Origin: Caulobacterales bacterium
GTDB lineage: Bacteria > Pseudomonadota > Alphaproteobacteria > Caulobacterales > Caulobacteraceae
Length of the DNA: 32,860 nucleotides
Assembly: GCA_016183935.1 (NCBI GenBank)
Contig: JACPDR010000017.1
Coordinates: 1 to 32,860 of the forward strand
Reading direction: 5' to 3'
Below, piece after piece: positions 1 to 7,473 of this stretch; the first letter of the stretch is position 1; the number at the start of each line of letters is the position of its first letter. Under the pieces are notes generated by a model. That model was not told the DNA's origin. It saw only the letters and a program-made list of their open reading frames with translations, and ran no database searches. The position numbers and the translations under genes are program-made.

Positions 1-1269
1 GAACTCGACCGCTTCATCGTCGGCCAGGACGACGCCAAGCGCGCCGTGGCCGTGGCCCTGAGGAACCGCTGGCGCCGCAAGCGCGTGCCCGAGGACCTGC
101 GCGACGAGGTCACGCCCAAGAACATCCTGATGATCGGCCCCCCCGGCGTCGGCAAGACCGAGATCGCCCGCCGCCTGGCACGGCTGGCCGGCGCGCCCTT
201 CCTCAAGATCGAGGCGACCAAATTCACCGAGGTCGGCTACGTCGGCCGCGACGTCGACCAGATCATGCGCGACCTCGTCGAGGCGGCGCTGGTCATGGTG
301 CGCGACAAGCGCCGCACCGGGGTCAAGGCCAAGGCGGAGGCCGCGGCCGAGGAGCGCCTCCTCGACGCCCTCGTCGGGCCCGGCTCGCAGCCGGCGACGC
401 GCGACAGCTTCCGCAAGAAGCTGCGCGCCGGCGAACTGGACGACAAGGAGGTCGAGGTGTCCCTCGCCGACACCGCCTCGCCGATCCAGGGGCTCGATCT
501 GCCCGGCGGCGGCAATGTCGGGATGATCAATCTGTCCGAGATGCTGGGCAAGCTGGGCGGCGGCCGGACGAAGACGGTCAAGCTGCCGGTGCGCGACGCC
601 ATCGGCCCCCTGGTCACCGAGGAGAGCGACAAGCTGCTGGATCAGGACAGCCTGACCCGCGAGGCCGTGCTGCTGGCCGAAAACGAGGGCATCGTCTTCC
701 TCGACGAGATCGACAAGGTCGCGGCCCGGCAGGGCGCCTCCGGCGCCGACGTCAGCCGCGAGGGGGTCCAGCGCGACCTGCTGCCGCTGATCGAGGGCAC
801 CACGGTGTCGACCAAGTACGGGCCGGTGAAGTCCGACCACGTGCTGTTCATCGCCTCGGGCGCCTTCCACGTGGCCAAGCCGTCGGACCTGCTGCCCGAG
901 CTGCAGGGGCGGCTGCCGATCCGGGTCGAGCTCAAGGCCCTGACCCGCGACGACTTCGTGCGCATCCTGACCGAGCCCGAGGCCAATCTGATCCGCCAGA
1001 ACCAGGCTTTGCTGGCCACCGAGGAGGTGACCCTGACCTTCACCGACGACGCCATCGCGGCGCTGGCCGACGCGGCGGTGGCGGCCAACAGCACGGTCGA
1101 GAACATCGGCGCGCGGCGTCTGCAGACGGTGCTGGAGCGCGTGCTCGAGGAGACCAGCTTCAAGGCCTCGGACCTCGCCGGCCAGACCATCGCCTTCGAC
1201 GGCGATCAGGTGCGGGAGAAGGTGGCTGACCTGGCCCGGGACGCGGATCTGAGCCGGTTCATTCTGTAG
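1..1269 (+). CDS. hslU: ATP-dependent protease ATPase subunit HslU (5' end missing)
   Basis: This is the AAA+ unfoldase of the HslUV (ClpYQ) protease, which unfolds cytoplasmic substrates and threads them into the HslV peptidase. The reading frame is open from base 1 ([20 protein letters not shown]), so only the first few codons lie outside the window. Visible motifs are Walker [10 protein letters not shown] (about 139-165), the pore loop GYVGRD (235-252), the variable I-domain (about 300-600), Walker [10 protein letters not shown] (691-717) and a sensor region ending in [12 protein letters not shown]. The C-terminus LSRFIL is the conserved tail that docks into HslV, so the 3' end is intact. 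hslV is normally upstream and is not in the window. Any start codon inside the window, such as GTG 46, would be internal. Confidence 0.97.
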   Translation, partial: ELDRFIVGQDDAKRAVAVALRNRWRRKRVPEDLRDEVTPKNILMIGPPGVGKTEIARRLARLAGAPFLKIEATKFTEVGYVGRDVDQIMRDLVEAALVMVRDKRRTGVKAKAEAAAEERLLDALVGPGSQPATRDSFRKKLRAGELDDKEVEVSLADTASPIQGLDLPGGGNVGMINLSEMLGKLGGGRTKTVKLPVRDAIGPLVTEESDKLLDQDSLTREAVLLAENEGIVFLDEIDKVAARQGASGADVSREGVQRDLLPLIEGTTVSTKYGPVKSDHVLFIASGAFHVAKPSDLLPELQGRLPIRVELKALTRDDFVRILTEPEANLIRQNQALLATEEVTLTFTDDAIAALADAAVAANSTVENIGARRLQTVLERVLEETSFKASDLAGQTIAFDGDQVREKVADLARDADLSRFIL

Positions 1270-1322
1270 TACGCGCCGCCGAAGCGGCCGGCGGGCGAGG
1301 GTCGCTATCGACCCGTTGCGGA

Positions 1323-1874
1323 CTAGCGGCCAACGACCTTGAGCGCGTCCGGACTTCTCGCTCGCGCCGCTTCGGTCATCCGCGACATGGCTTCGGCAAT
1401 GAATTCGCGTTCTAGCCCAGGCTCCGGGAAGAACCGTCGCGGGAGGATCATGGCGCTGCTTTGCACCAGAAAAACCCAGTGTTTGGGGGTTCGATAGAGG
1501 TCGGTCACGCATGGCCAGCGCGCGGTCATTGTCAGGTCAGTCAAGTCGTAGATCAGGGCTTCAGGCGTCAGGCGGAACGTCAGCGTCTGCTCGGAAGCCC
1601 GTCCCCGCTCTGCGAGAGCCCTGCGCATCGCAGGACCGGTCGACCACTGGACCGCGAGCAGGCCTACGGCGAGGCCAACGATCGCGAACTCGACCGATAA
1701 CATGGCTGCGAGCCACGACCCCGACACCCATGCACTAAGGGGAATGCCGACGACCAGCATGGAGATCAGGAGGATGGCTTTCATCTGGCGTGGCGACACG
1801 CCTCTGCGAGCCTTGATGTAGGCCATGGCGGTTGAACTCTCACCGACCGCCAGAATGCCTGTCGCCTCCATCAT
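1323..1874 (-). CDS. YcxB-like membrane protein
   Basis: A 183-residue protein that looks like the YcxB family, whose function is unknown. The N-terminal third is followed by two close hydrophobic segments (about residues 32-72, ILLISMLVVGIPLSAWV and MLSVEFAIVGLAVGLLAV). A C-terminal cytoplasmic domain has the family pattern of a short beta-rich segment, W-x-x-V-T-D-L-Y-R-T then HWVFLV and ILPRRFF. The start was set at the ATG ATG pair at 1874/1871 because a GAGGGGGG ribosome binding site lies just upstream. The frame stays open much further upstream, but that part runs through the mmcB promoter and coding region and is not protein-like. It is divergent from mmcB, with 198 bp between starts. 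Confidence 0.72.
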   Translation of the reverse strand: MMEATGILAVGESSTAMAYIKARRGVSPRQMKAILLISMLVVGIPLSAWVSGSWLAAMLSVEFAIVGLAVGLLAVQWSTGPAMRRALAERGRASEQTLTFRLTPEALIYDLTDLTMTARWPCVTDLYRTPKHWVFLVQSSAMILPRRFFPEPGLEREFIAEAMSRMTEAARARSPDALKVVGR

Positions 1875-2037
1875 GTGTCCCCCCTCGTCCATCGCCACCC
1901 CCTGCGGGTCGAATGTCTCACCCACTCCCGCAGCCACCGGACCAATGCATGGGAGAGCTTGGTCGGGCAAGCGACAGGTCCGCTTCCACCCGTAGCGGAC
2001 ATTCCACTTCTCCACGTTCCGGCCGGGCGCTCCGCGG

Positions 2038-2072
2038 TTGAAACCGGAACGGATGCGGAACATAACTCCGCC
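2038..2072 (+). promoter_or_regulatory. mmcB promoter with LexA (SOS) box in the spacer
   Basis: TTGAAA (2038-2043) and CATAAC (2061-2066) are spaced by 17 bp and make a good -35/-10 pair. The spacer holds GAAC-N7-GAAC (2047-2061), the reverse complement of the alphaproteobacterial LexA operator GTTC-N7-GTTC. LexA bound there would cover the polymerase site. The predicted transcription start falls about 7 bp after the -10, at or next to the mmcB ATG (2073), so the mRNA may be leaderless. The motifs are seen directly; repression by LexA is inferred from family knowledge. Confidence 0.75.
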
Positions 2073-2531
2073 ATGCCCGCCGCCGTCCTGTCCATCGACC
2101 TGGTCTTCAGCCGGCCCGCCACGACCCTGTCGGTCACCCGCGGGGCCGCGCGGCTGATGGCGGACATGGGCTATGCGCCGCTGCTCGAGGTCGGCCTGCC
2201 CAACGGCCGCCGGGCCGACGTCATGGCGCTGGGCCCGCGCGGCGAGATCGCCATCTGCGAGGTCAAGTCGGGGCTGGAGGACTTCCGCGTCGATCGCAAA
2301 TGGGGCGAGTACCGGCCGTACTGCGACCTGTTCTATTTCGCCGTGGCGCCCGAATTCCCGGCCGACATCCTGCCGGACGAGCCGGGGCTGATCGTGGCCG
2401 ACGGCTTCGGCGGGGCGGTGGTGCGCGAGGCGTGCTCGGCGCCGCTGGCCCCGGCCCGGCGCAAGGCCCTGACCATCGCCTTCGCGCGGCTGGGGGCGCT
2501 GCGGACGTTGAGGGATCAGCCGGCCGGCTGA
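2073..2531 (+). CDS. mmcB: MmcB-family DNA repair protein
   Basis: A 152-residue protein of the MmcB family, named from a Caulobacter SOS gene that contributes to mitomycin C resistance. It carries a PD-(D/E)XK-nuclease-like core: RADVMAL (acidic residue in RAD), then ICEVKSGLEDF with the E-x-K pair, then RKWGEY and a CDLFYFAV strand, so a nuclease fold acting on damaged DNA is likely. The start at ATG 2073 is chosen because the promoter elements and SOS box end just before it and the conserved sequence begins soon after. The in-frame upstream extension to 1875 has no family character. Its 3' end overlaps the convergent COG3650 lipoprotein gene by 16 bp. Confidence 0.88.
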   Translation: MPAAVLSIDLVFSRPATTLSVTRGAARLMADMGYAPLLEVGLPNGRRADVMALGPRGEIAICEVKSGLEDFRVDRKWGEYRPYCDLFYFAVAPEFPADILPDEPGLIVADGFGGAVVREACSAPLAPARRKALTIAFARLGALRTLRDQPAG

Positions 2532-2992
2532 GGCTGATCGACCACCATGCCGCTCTCGCCGGTCGACATGATCGCCGAGACCGTGGCGGCGCAGCCGGTC
2601 AGCGTCTCCTCGCCCACCTTGACCAGCGCCGTCAGCGGATAGGTGCGGCTGCTCATGCCGTCGCTGCATTCGGTGGCGGTGAGGGTGACCGACAGCGGCG
2701 TCCCGGCGGTGGTCGTGGCCTCCCAGACGGCCATGGTGCCCCGGATCACCGGCGCCCCCTGCGGGGCCCGCTGCTCGGGCCGGTCGACGCCGGAATAGAC
2801 CATTTCCGTCCCTCTCAACTCGACCGCCCAGAACGGCTCGTTGCCGAGGGCGCGCAGTGGCTGGGTCAGGTCCACGCCGGCCAGCACCGGGGCCCGCTCG
2901 GGCGCGGGCTCGGGGGCCTCCGGCGCTTCAGCCGCCGGCGAGCAGGCGGTCAGGACGAGGGCGGCGGCGGCGGTCAGGACGAGGGCGCGCAT
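2516..2992 (-). CDS. COG3650-type periplasmic lipoprotein
   Basis: A 158-residue protein with a short signal peptide (MRALVLTAAAALVLTAC) ending in a lipobox LTAC, with lipidated Cys at residue 17. A Pro/Glu/Ala linker (about 18-40) is followed by a compact domain with GNEPFWAVEL, TECSDGMSSRTYPLTA and LTGCA. These are the hallmarks of the COG3650 family, which occurs alone or fused to META/HslJ-like domains and has no defined biochemical role. The two Cys of the domain (in TECSD and TGCA) could form a disulfide. The start at 2992 has GGAGAG upstream. The open frame extends far upstream through corA on the opposite register, which is an artefact of high G+C. It lies 59 bp downstream of corA and may be cotranscribed. 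Confidence 0.82.
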   Translation of the reverse strand: MRALVLTAAAALVLTACSPAAEAPEAPEPAPERAPVLAGVDLTQPLRALGNEPFWAVELRGTEMVYSGVDRPEQRAPQGAPVIRGTMAVWEATTTAGTPLSVTLTATECSDGMSSRTYPLTALVKVGEETLTGCAATVSAIMSTGESGMVVDQPQPAG

Positions 2993-3051
2993 GGGACTCT
3001 CCGGTTTGGCGGCATGGAGCGCGGCAGGGCCGGCCCGGTCAAGCGTGACCG

Positions 3052-4014
3052 TTACAGCCAGCCCTTCTTCTTGAACCACGCCAGCGGCAGGATGGCCGAG
3101 ACGAGCATGGCCACGAGGGCGGCGGGATAGCCCCAGACCTGCGGCAGCTCGGGCATGTGATCGAAATTCATCCCGTAGATCGAGGCGATCAGCGTCGGCG
3201 GCAGGAAGGCCACAGCCGCCACCGAGAAGATCTTGATGATCGACGACTGCTCGATGTTGATCAGGCCCAGCGCGGCCGACAGCTGGAAATCGATCGAGGC
3301 CGCCACCGCCTGGTTGTGGGAGATCAGGCTCTGGGCGTCGCGGGCCAGGGAGTTGAGGTGCTCGCGCGTCTCGGGCTGCTTTTCGATGCGATCGTCGAGC
3401 GCCACGAAGGCGAAGATGCGGGCCAGTCCCGACAGGCTCTGCTCGATCCGGGCGTTGGCGATATGGGCGCGGCCCAGCTGGGTGATCAGCTTCTCGAAGC
3501 CGACCGTCTTGCGCCCGCTGAAGACGTGGTTCGACACCGCCTCGACCTTGGCGGCGTTGGTCGACAGGACGTCCGAGGCCCGGTCGATGATCGCCTCCAT
3601 CAGGTGCAGGAACAGGTCCGCGCCCGTGCCGCACAGCGCCGGCTCGCGGTCCAGCTTGTCCAGCAGCAGGGCGAAGGGCCTGGGGTCGAAATAGCGGATC
3701 GTCACCAGCGGACCCGCCGTCAGCACGAAGGTCACCGGATCGAGGCCCGGCATGTCGGCGTCGCCGTGATGGATGATGTCGGCGGTGACATAGGTGGCGC
3801 CGTTCTCGCGGTAGAGCCGGCTCGAGGCCTCCAGCTCGGCCATCTCCTCGCGGGTCGGCACCGACAGGCCCAGGGCCGCCTCGACGGCCCGGTCCTCGTC
3901 GGGGGTGGGATTCAGCAGGTCGATCCAGACCGTGTCGGGCGGCAGCGTCCAGGCGGCGGGCTCGCCGGCATGGGGCTCGCAGGTCCGGCAGCCCGGACGA
4001 TAGACGCGGATCAT
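3052..4014 (-). CDS. corA: CorA-family magnesium/divalent cation transporter
   Basis: A 320-residue inner-membrane channel of the CorA family that moves Mg2+ (and possibly Co2+/Ni2+) into the cell as a homopentamer. A large N-terminal cytoplasmic alpha/beta domain (about 1-150) leads into long helices (about 150-255). Two membrane segments follow (about 262-282 and 294-312), with the signature YGMNFDHMPEL between them; the GMN triplet forms the selectivity filter. The C-terminus is basic (WFKKKGWL), as is usual. The start ATG at 4014 gives normal CorA length. It follows the CHAP-domain gene by 30 bp on the same strand. A ZntB-type zinc role cannot be excluded from sequence alone. Confidence 0.93.
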   Translation of the reverse strand: MIRVYRPGCRTCEPHAGEPAAWTLPPDTVWIDLLNPTPDEDRAVEAALGLSVPTREEMAELEASSRLYRENGATYVTADIIHHGDADMPGLDPVTFVLTAGPLVTIRYFDPRPFALLLDKLDREPALCGTGADLFLHLMEAIIDRASDVLSTNAAKVEAVSNHVFSGRKTVGFEKLITQLGRAHIANARIEQSLSGLARIFAFVALDDRIEKQPETREHLNSLARDAQSLISHNQAVAASIDFQLSAALGLINIEQSSIIKIFSVAAVAFLPPTLIASIYGMNFDHMPELPQVWGYPAALVAMLVSAILPLAWFKKKGWL

Positions 4015-4044
4015 GGGCGAGTCCCCAGGCAGGGGATCAAAGGA

Positions 4045-4572
4045 TCAGGGCTGGCCGTCGGCGGTCCGGACCGAAGCCATGAGAACGCCGTCCGAGGGCT
4101 GCGCCGGGGCTTTGTAGATGAAGCCGTAGGTCGGATAGACGGTCGTGCCCAGGTCATTGATCGGGTTGTACCACACCTTGACAGCGCTCCAGTCGTTCGC
4201 GCCCGAGACGTCGACGACGGTGACGTTCTCCTCAACCTTGCCACGGCTGCCGCCCCAGTTGGCGTGGGTGACGCGGATGACCCGGTCGGTCAGCACTTCC
4301 GAGACGACGGCGACATGGCCGCGGCTCATCCGGCCGCTGGACCGGAAGGCCAGGACGGAGCCGGTGCGGGGGCGTTCGCCGGTCTGGAAGCGGTCCTGCG
4401 CCTGCGACCACCAAGTGTGGGCGTCGCCGAAGATCTCGATGCCCGAGAACATCCGGGCGAAGGTGACGCATTGCCAGTAGGGCTCATCGGCCTTCGCGGC
4501 GGGGGCCATGCCGGCCAGCGCGAAAAGTCCGACGGTCGCCGCAACCGCGGCGGCTGTGAGCCGTTTCATCAT
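4045..4572 (-). CDS. Secreted CHAP-domain protein (putative peptidoglycan amidase/endopeptidase)
   Basis: A 175-residue exported protein. Residues 1 to about 29 (MMKRLTAAAVAATVGLFALA...) form a Sec signal peptide with a cleavage site near AKA-DE. The mature part is a CHAP domain: catalytic Cys in YWQCVTFAR, then TGSVLAFRSS, the catalytic His in RGHVAVVSEV, and THANWGG. Such enzymes cut amide bonds in peptidoglycan stem peptides. The start was placed at ATG 4572 because the signal peptide begins there. A TTG at 4602 has a better AAGG site upstream and would add 10 residues. It sits between the acyltransferase and corA on the same strand and is probably in one operon. The substrate is unproven. 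Confidence 0.85.
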   Translation of the reverse strand: MMKRLTAAAVAATVGLFALAGMAPAAKADEPYWQCVTFARMFSGIEIFGDAHTWWSQAQDRFQTGERPRTGSVLAFRSSGRMSRGHVAVVSEVLTDRVIRVTHANWGGSRGKVEENVTVVDVSGANDWSAVKVWYNPINDLGTTVYPTYGFIYKAPAQPSDGVLMASVRTADGQP

Positions 4573-4609
4573 GCTGGCGTGGGTCCCGACCTGTTTCAGC
4601 AACTTAGCC

Positions 4610-5761
4610 TTAGACGATAGTTTTCGAGGCTTGAAGCACCCCCTCAGGCGAATCCGCCTGTGGTTTCAATGCCACTTGACCTGAGCCGTAGCGAGTCGCC
4701 ATTCCCCGCAAAGCCTTGCGGGCGGGGCGTTCGACCAGGTGGTAGGTCAGGGCCGCCGCGACCGGGATCATCGCCAGAACGCCCAGCCACACAATTATGT
4801 GAAGCTTCTTGTCGTCGGCCCCGGTGAGCCGCGCGGCGACGTTGACGCCCAGCAGCAGCACGGGCGCGCAGACCATGTAGATCGAATAGGAAATCTCCCC
4901 GAGGTAGACCCCGGCCTTCGAGGCGAAAAGGCCGGCCCGGGCGTTGTCGAGCCCGCCGAGGCCGAGGATCAGCCCGCCCGCGAACAGCACCACGACGGGA
5001 TCCCACAGGCCTAGGGAGGCGCTGGCCAGCAGGCCCGCCCCGCAGGCGAGGGCGATCAGGCCGCCGTGGCGCACGGGCGCGCGGCGGTGGATCAGGTAGA
5101 GGGCGCAGCCCAGCGCGAAACACGGAACGATCCTGAGCGCGCCCCAGCGGAAGGTCGCCTCGGTCAGGGAGAAGCCGGCCAGCGGCTCGAACGCGGCGTA
5201 GAGCGCCAGCGCGGCGGCCGCGGCGATCGCGGTGGCCAGCACGGGCCGCTCGCGCATCCGCCAGGCCACGAAGGCGAAGGCGGGGAAGCTCAGATAGGCG
5301 AACCATTCGGCCGAGATCGACCACGACGGATGGTTGAAGGCCGCGCTCGACGCCAGCCCCCAGGCGTGGGTCAGGCTCAGGTGCGCCGGCAGGGAGCGCC
5401 AGTCGAGCAGGCTCTCGCTGACGGTCAGGCCGGCGAAAGTCGCCGCGACGCCGAGGCCGACCATGCCCGCCAGGGTGACCAGATGCAGCGGATAGACCCG
5501 CGCCACCCGCGCCCACAGGAAGCCGCGATAGCTGAAGCCGCCCGTCCGGCCCCGCCCCGCCGCCTCGAGATAGACGTGGCTGAGGATGAAGCCGGACAGG
5601 ACGAAGAAGACCTCGACGCCCAGATAGCCCTTGGTCACCGCGACTGGCGTGAAGCCCACGTCCAGGTGCGGCCAAGCCGCGAACATCACCACCCACAGCG
5701 CCGCGAGGAACCGCAACGTGGTCAGGGCGCGTAGATCAGGAGGCGTCTGGACGGGCGTCAT
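4610..5761 (-). CDS. Acyltransferase family 3 membrane protein (OafA/YrhL type)
   Basis: A 383-residue integral membrane protein of the acyltransferase-3 family, which moves acetyl or other acyl groups onto surface sugars such as O-antigen or exopolysaccharide. It begins LRALTTLRFLAALWVVMFA, the usual first helix with the R of L-R-x-L/F, followed by GYLGVEVFFVLSGFILSHVY, the family signature. About ten hydrophobic helices follow up to around residue 345, and HLVERPARKALR near the end is another typical element. The acceptor is unknown; no polysaccharide gene is nearby. The start ATG at 5761 gives the usual length. It lies 36 bp after the Cys-rich lipoprotein gene and just before the CHAP gene. 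Confidence 0.9.
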   Translation of the reverse strand: MTPVQTPPDLRALTTLRFLAALWVVMFAAWPHLDVGFTPVAVTKGYLGVEVFFVLSGFILSHVYLEAAGRGRTGGFSYRGFLWARVARVYPLHLVTLAGMVGLGVAATFAGLTVSESLLDWRSLPAHLSLTHAWGLASSAAFNHPSWSISAEWFAYLSFPAFAFVAWRMRERPVLATAIAAAAALALYAAFEPLAGFSLTEATFRWGALRIVPCFALGCALYLIHRRAPVRHGGLIALACGAGLLASASLGLWDPVVVLFAGGLILGLGGLDNARAGLFASKAGVYLGEISYSIYMVCAPVLLLGVNVAARLTGADDKKLHIIVWLGVLAMIPVAAALTYHLVERPARKALRGMATRYGSGQVALKPQADSPEGVLQASKTIV

Positions 5762-5797
5762 GGCCGCCCAGACTAGAGAGTCACGTTATAGGAACCG

Positions 5798-6172
5798 TTA
5801 AGCGCCGCATTCCGCCGGTTTCGCTTCGCCGGGCGCGTACATTTCGCAGGCCCGGTCGATCTCGCCCTGGATCATGGCGCAGGGGTTGGCGGCGTTGCAC
5901 GGCGGATGGGTGGCGGGGCTGACGGCGATGCAGCGCTGGACCAGCCGCGCCGAGGCGGCCGCGCCGATTTCGTTCAGGCAGGAGCCGGGCTCGCCCGTCG
6001 GGGCGGCGGCGAGCACGGCGGGATCGACCTCTTCCTGGGGCGGGGCGTCGGCGGGCATCTCGGGCGTCGGCAGGACGGCGTCGGCGGGTTCGGTCGCGGG
6101 CGTTTCGGCGGGCTCTCCGCAGCCCGCGACGAGGGCGGCCACGGCCATCAGGGCGACAACGGTCCGGCGCAT
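5798..6172 (-). CDS. Small Cys-rich lipoprotein, function unknown
   Basis: A 124-residue protein that I do not recognise. MRRTVVALMAVAALVAGCG is a lipoprotein signal with lipobox VAGC (Cys 18). A Pro/Glu/Ala-rich linker (about 20-55) precedes a small C-terminal domain with seven-residue-spaced cysteines in GSCLNE, QRCIAV, PPCNAANPCAM, RACEMY and AECGA, six in all besides the lipidated one. That even number suggests three disulfides in the periplasm. The start at 6172 was chosen because it begins the signal peptide; the frame is open to 6214, but the extra N-terminus would bury the signal. It is on the same strand as the acyltransferase, 36 bp upstream. Confidence 0.7.
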   Translation of the reverse strand: MRRTVVALMAVAALVAGCGEPAETPATEPADAVLPTPEMPADAPPQEEVDPAVLAAAPTGEPGSCLNEIGAAASARLVQRCIAVSPATHPPCNAANPCAMIQGEIDRACEMYAPGEAKPAECGA

Positions 6173-6249
6173 CCACTCACTCCGATATCGATCGCGAAGC
6201 GCCACCATAGGCACGGTTCGCGGCCGCGCGAAAGCGCCCGGGGCGGCGC

Positions 6250-6465
6250 TCAGTGCGGCCGGGGCGCCTTCTCGATCCGGCGATACGGGTAGCGATCGCG
6301 GATGTTCGGCCCGAAGAACCGCCCCTTGGACGGCGCCGCCCTGAAGTCCTCGACCACGTCCGGCGGCACAGCCTCATAGTCGTAGACGTCGCCGCTGGTG
6401 AAGGTCACCCGCAGCCGCCGGCGCGGTTCGTCGTAACTGAAACGGCGGATGACGGTGGAGGGCAT
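6250..6465 (-). CDS. KTSC-domain small protein
   Basis: A 71-residue protein matching the KTSC domain: MPSTVIRRFSYD, then RRLRVTFTSGDVYDYEAVPPDVV, then SKGRFFGPNIRDRYPYRRI. This small domain is often found alone or fused to lysyl-tRNA synthetase-like or nucleic-acid-related proteins; its role is not established. The start ATG at 6465 is where family similarity begins. An in-frame ATG at 6540 would add 25 Arg-rich residues and has GGGGAA too close to serve as a ribosome binding site. It is divergent from the YegP-like gene with 154 bp between starts, which must contain both promoters. Confidence 0.75.
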   Translation of the reverse strand: MPSTVIRRFSYDEPRRRLRVTFTSGDVYDYEAVPPDVVEDFRAAPSKGRFFGPNIRDRYPYRRIEKAPRPH

Positions 6466-6619
6466 GCCGGTAAAACGCCGGACGGCGGCGACGGCTCCGG
6501 TCAGGCGCCCGATCACGCGTCTGTGTCGTTCACCGGACATTTCCCCGGTTTGCCCACGGCGCCGCCTGTGACAGCGTGGCCGTCGGCTCACTGTCGAGCC
6601 TGTGAGAGGAGACGCCCGC

Positions 6620-6796
6620 ATGGCCCACAAGTTCGAGATCTACAAGGACAAGGCGGGCGAGTTCCGCGTCCGTTTCAAATACAATTCCGAGACCATCTTC
6701 TCGACCGAGGGCTATTCCTCGAAGTCGTCGGCCCAGAACGCCATCGACTCGATCAAGAAGAACGGTCCAGGCGCGCCGACCGAGGACAACAGCTAG
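6620..6796 (+). CDS. YegP-like (DUF1508) small protein
   Basis: A 58-residue protein of the YegP/DUF1508 family: MAHKFEIYKDKAGEFRVRFKY, then IFSTEGYSSKSSAQNAIDSIKKN. The family fold is a beta-beta-beta-alpha unit, often duplicated; here there is one copy. The function is unknown. The start at ATG 6620 is supported by GAGAGGAGA 8-9 bases upstream; the alternative start at 6602 lacks such a site. It converges on rimM, with only 7 bp between stop codons. Confidence 0.85.
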   Translation: MAHKFEIYKDKAGEFRVRFKYNSETIFSTEGYSSKSSAQNAIDSIKKNGPGAPTEDNS

Positions 6797-6803
6797 CGCC
6801 CGG

Positions 6804-7328
6804 TCAGTTCGGCTCGCGCTCCCCGATCTCCACGGGTCGCACGGCCAGCAGCCAGCCGTCGGCGATGTGGAGGTCGGGGACGGCGTCGCGGGTGAACGGC
6901 AGATACCAGGTCGGTCCGCCGACGGCGGGGGCGATCTCCAGCATGTCGTCGGCCCCGAAATTCTGCACCGATTTCACCGTCCCCAGCACGCCGCCGTCGG
7001 GCGCGCGCGCTTCCAGCCCGACCAGGTCGGTCAGGTAGAATTCGTCCTCTTCCGGCTCGGGCAGCCGGTCCCGGAGGACGTGGAGCTTGAGCCCCCGCAT
7101 CGCGTCGGCCTGTTCCTTGGTGGCGATCTCCTTCGCCCGCCCGACCACGCCGGACTTCTCCGGCCGCGCCGAGGTCAGGGTCAGGCCGACCGATCCGTCG
7201 GCGCGCAGCAGCGGCCCGTAGGCCAGCAGCGCCATGGGGTCGGCGGTGTAGGCCGTGACCCGCACCTCGCCCTTGACCCCGAACCCGCCGGCCACCTGGC
7301 CGACGAGGATGAGCTTGTCCTGCGCCAC
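6804..7328 (-). CDS. rimM: Ribosome maturation factor RimM
   Basis: A 174-residue 16S rRNA processing factor that binds ribosomal protein S19 and helps mature the 30S head domain. The N-terminal RimM domain (about 5-90) starts LILVGQVAGGFGVKGEVRVTAYT with the family GxxGVKGE(V/I)RV motif. The C-terminal PRC-barrel-like domain (about 95-168) contains EFYLTDLVGLEA, GTVKSVQNFGADDMLEI and WYLPFTRDAVPDL. The start is GTG at 7328, preceded by CGGAGG. It is downstream of rpsP in the usual ffh-rpsP-rimM order, but trmD and rplS do not follow; the next gene is convergent. The 145-bp gap to rpsP is filled by a palindromic element that reaches into its ribosome binding site. Confidence 0.95.
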   Translation of the reverse strand: MAQDKLILVGQVAGGFGVKGEVRVTAYTADPMALLAYGPLLRADGSVGLTLTSARPEKSGVVGRAKEIATKEQADAMRGLKLHVLRDRLPEPEEDEFYLTDLVGLEARAPDGGVLGTVKSVQNFGADDMLEIAPAVGGPTWYLPFTRDAVPDLHIADGWLLAVRPVEIGEREPN

Positions 7329-7335
7329 GAAAACC

Positions 7336-7463
7336 TCCGCTCATCCCGGCGAAGGCCGGGACCCAGATCACAAACGCCGCCGCCAGATAGCAGAAAAGCA
7401 GCGCCCGGACCTCGAGCGCTGCCTTCTGTCACCTGGGCCCCGGCCTTCGCCGGGGTGAGCGGA
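7336..7463. repeat. Compound palindromic element between rpsP and rimM
   Basis: Two 31-bp arms (7336-7366 and 7433-7463) are inverted repeats of each other with two mismatches. Each arm also contains its own hairpin CCCGGCGAAGGCCGGG (6-bp stem, GAAG loop). Inside the 66-bp middle, 7391-7404 and 7416-7428 form a second nested inverted repeat (CAGAAAAGCAGCGC against GCGCTGCCTTCTG). The unit fills the rpsP-rimM gap exactly, and its left arm covers GCGGA of the rimM ribosome binding site. It resembles REP/BIME-type intergenic repeats; a MITE is possible, but no target-site duplication is obvious. Confidence 0.85.
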
Positions 7464-7473
7464 TGAAGGCCGA

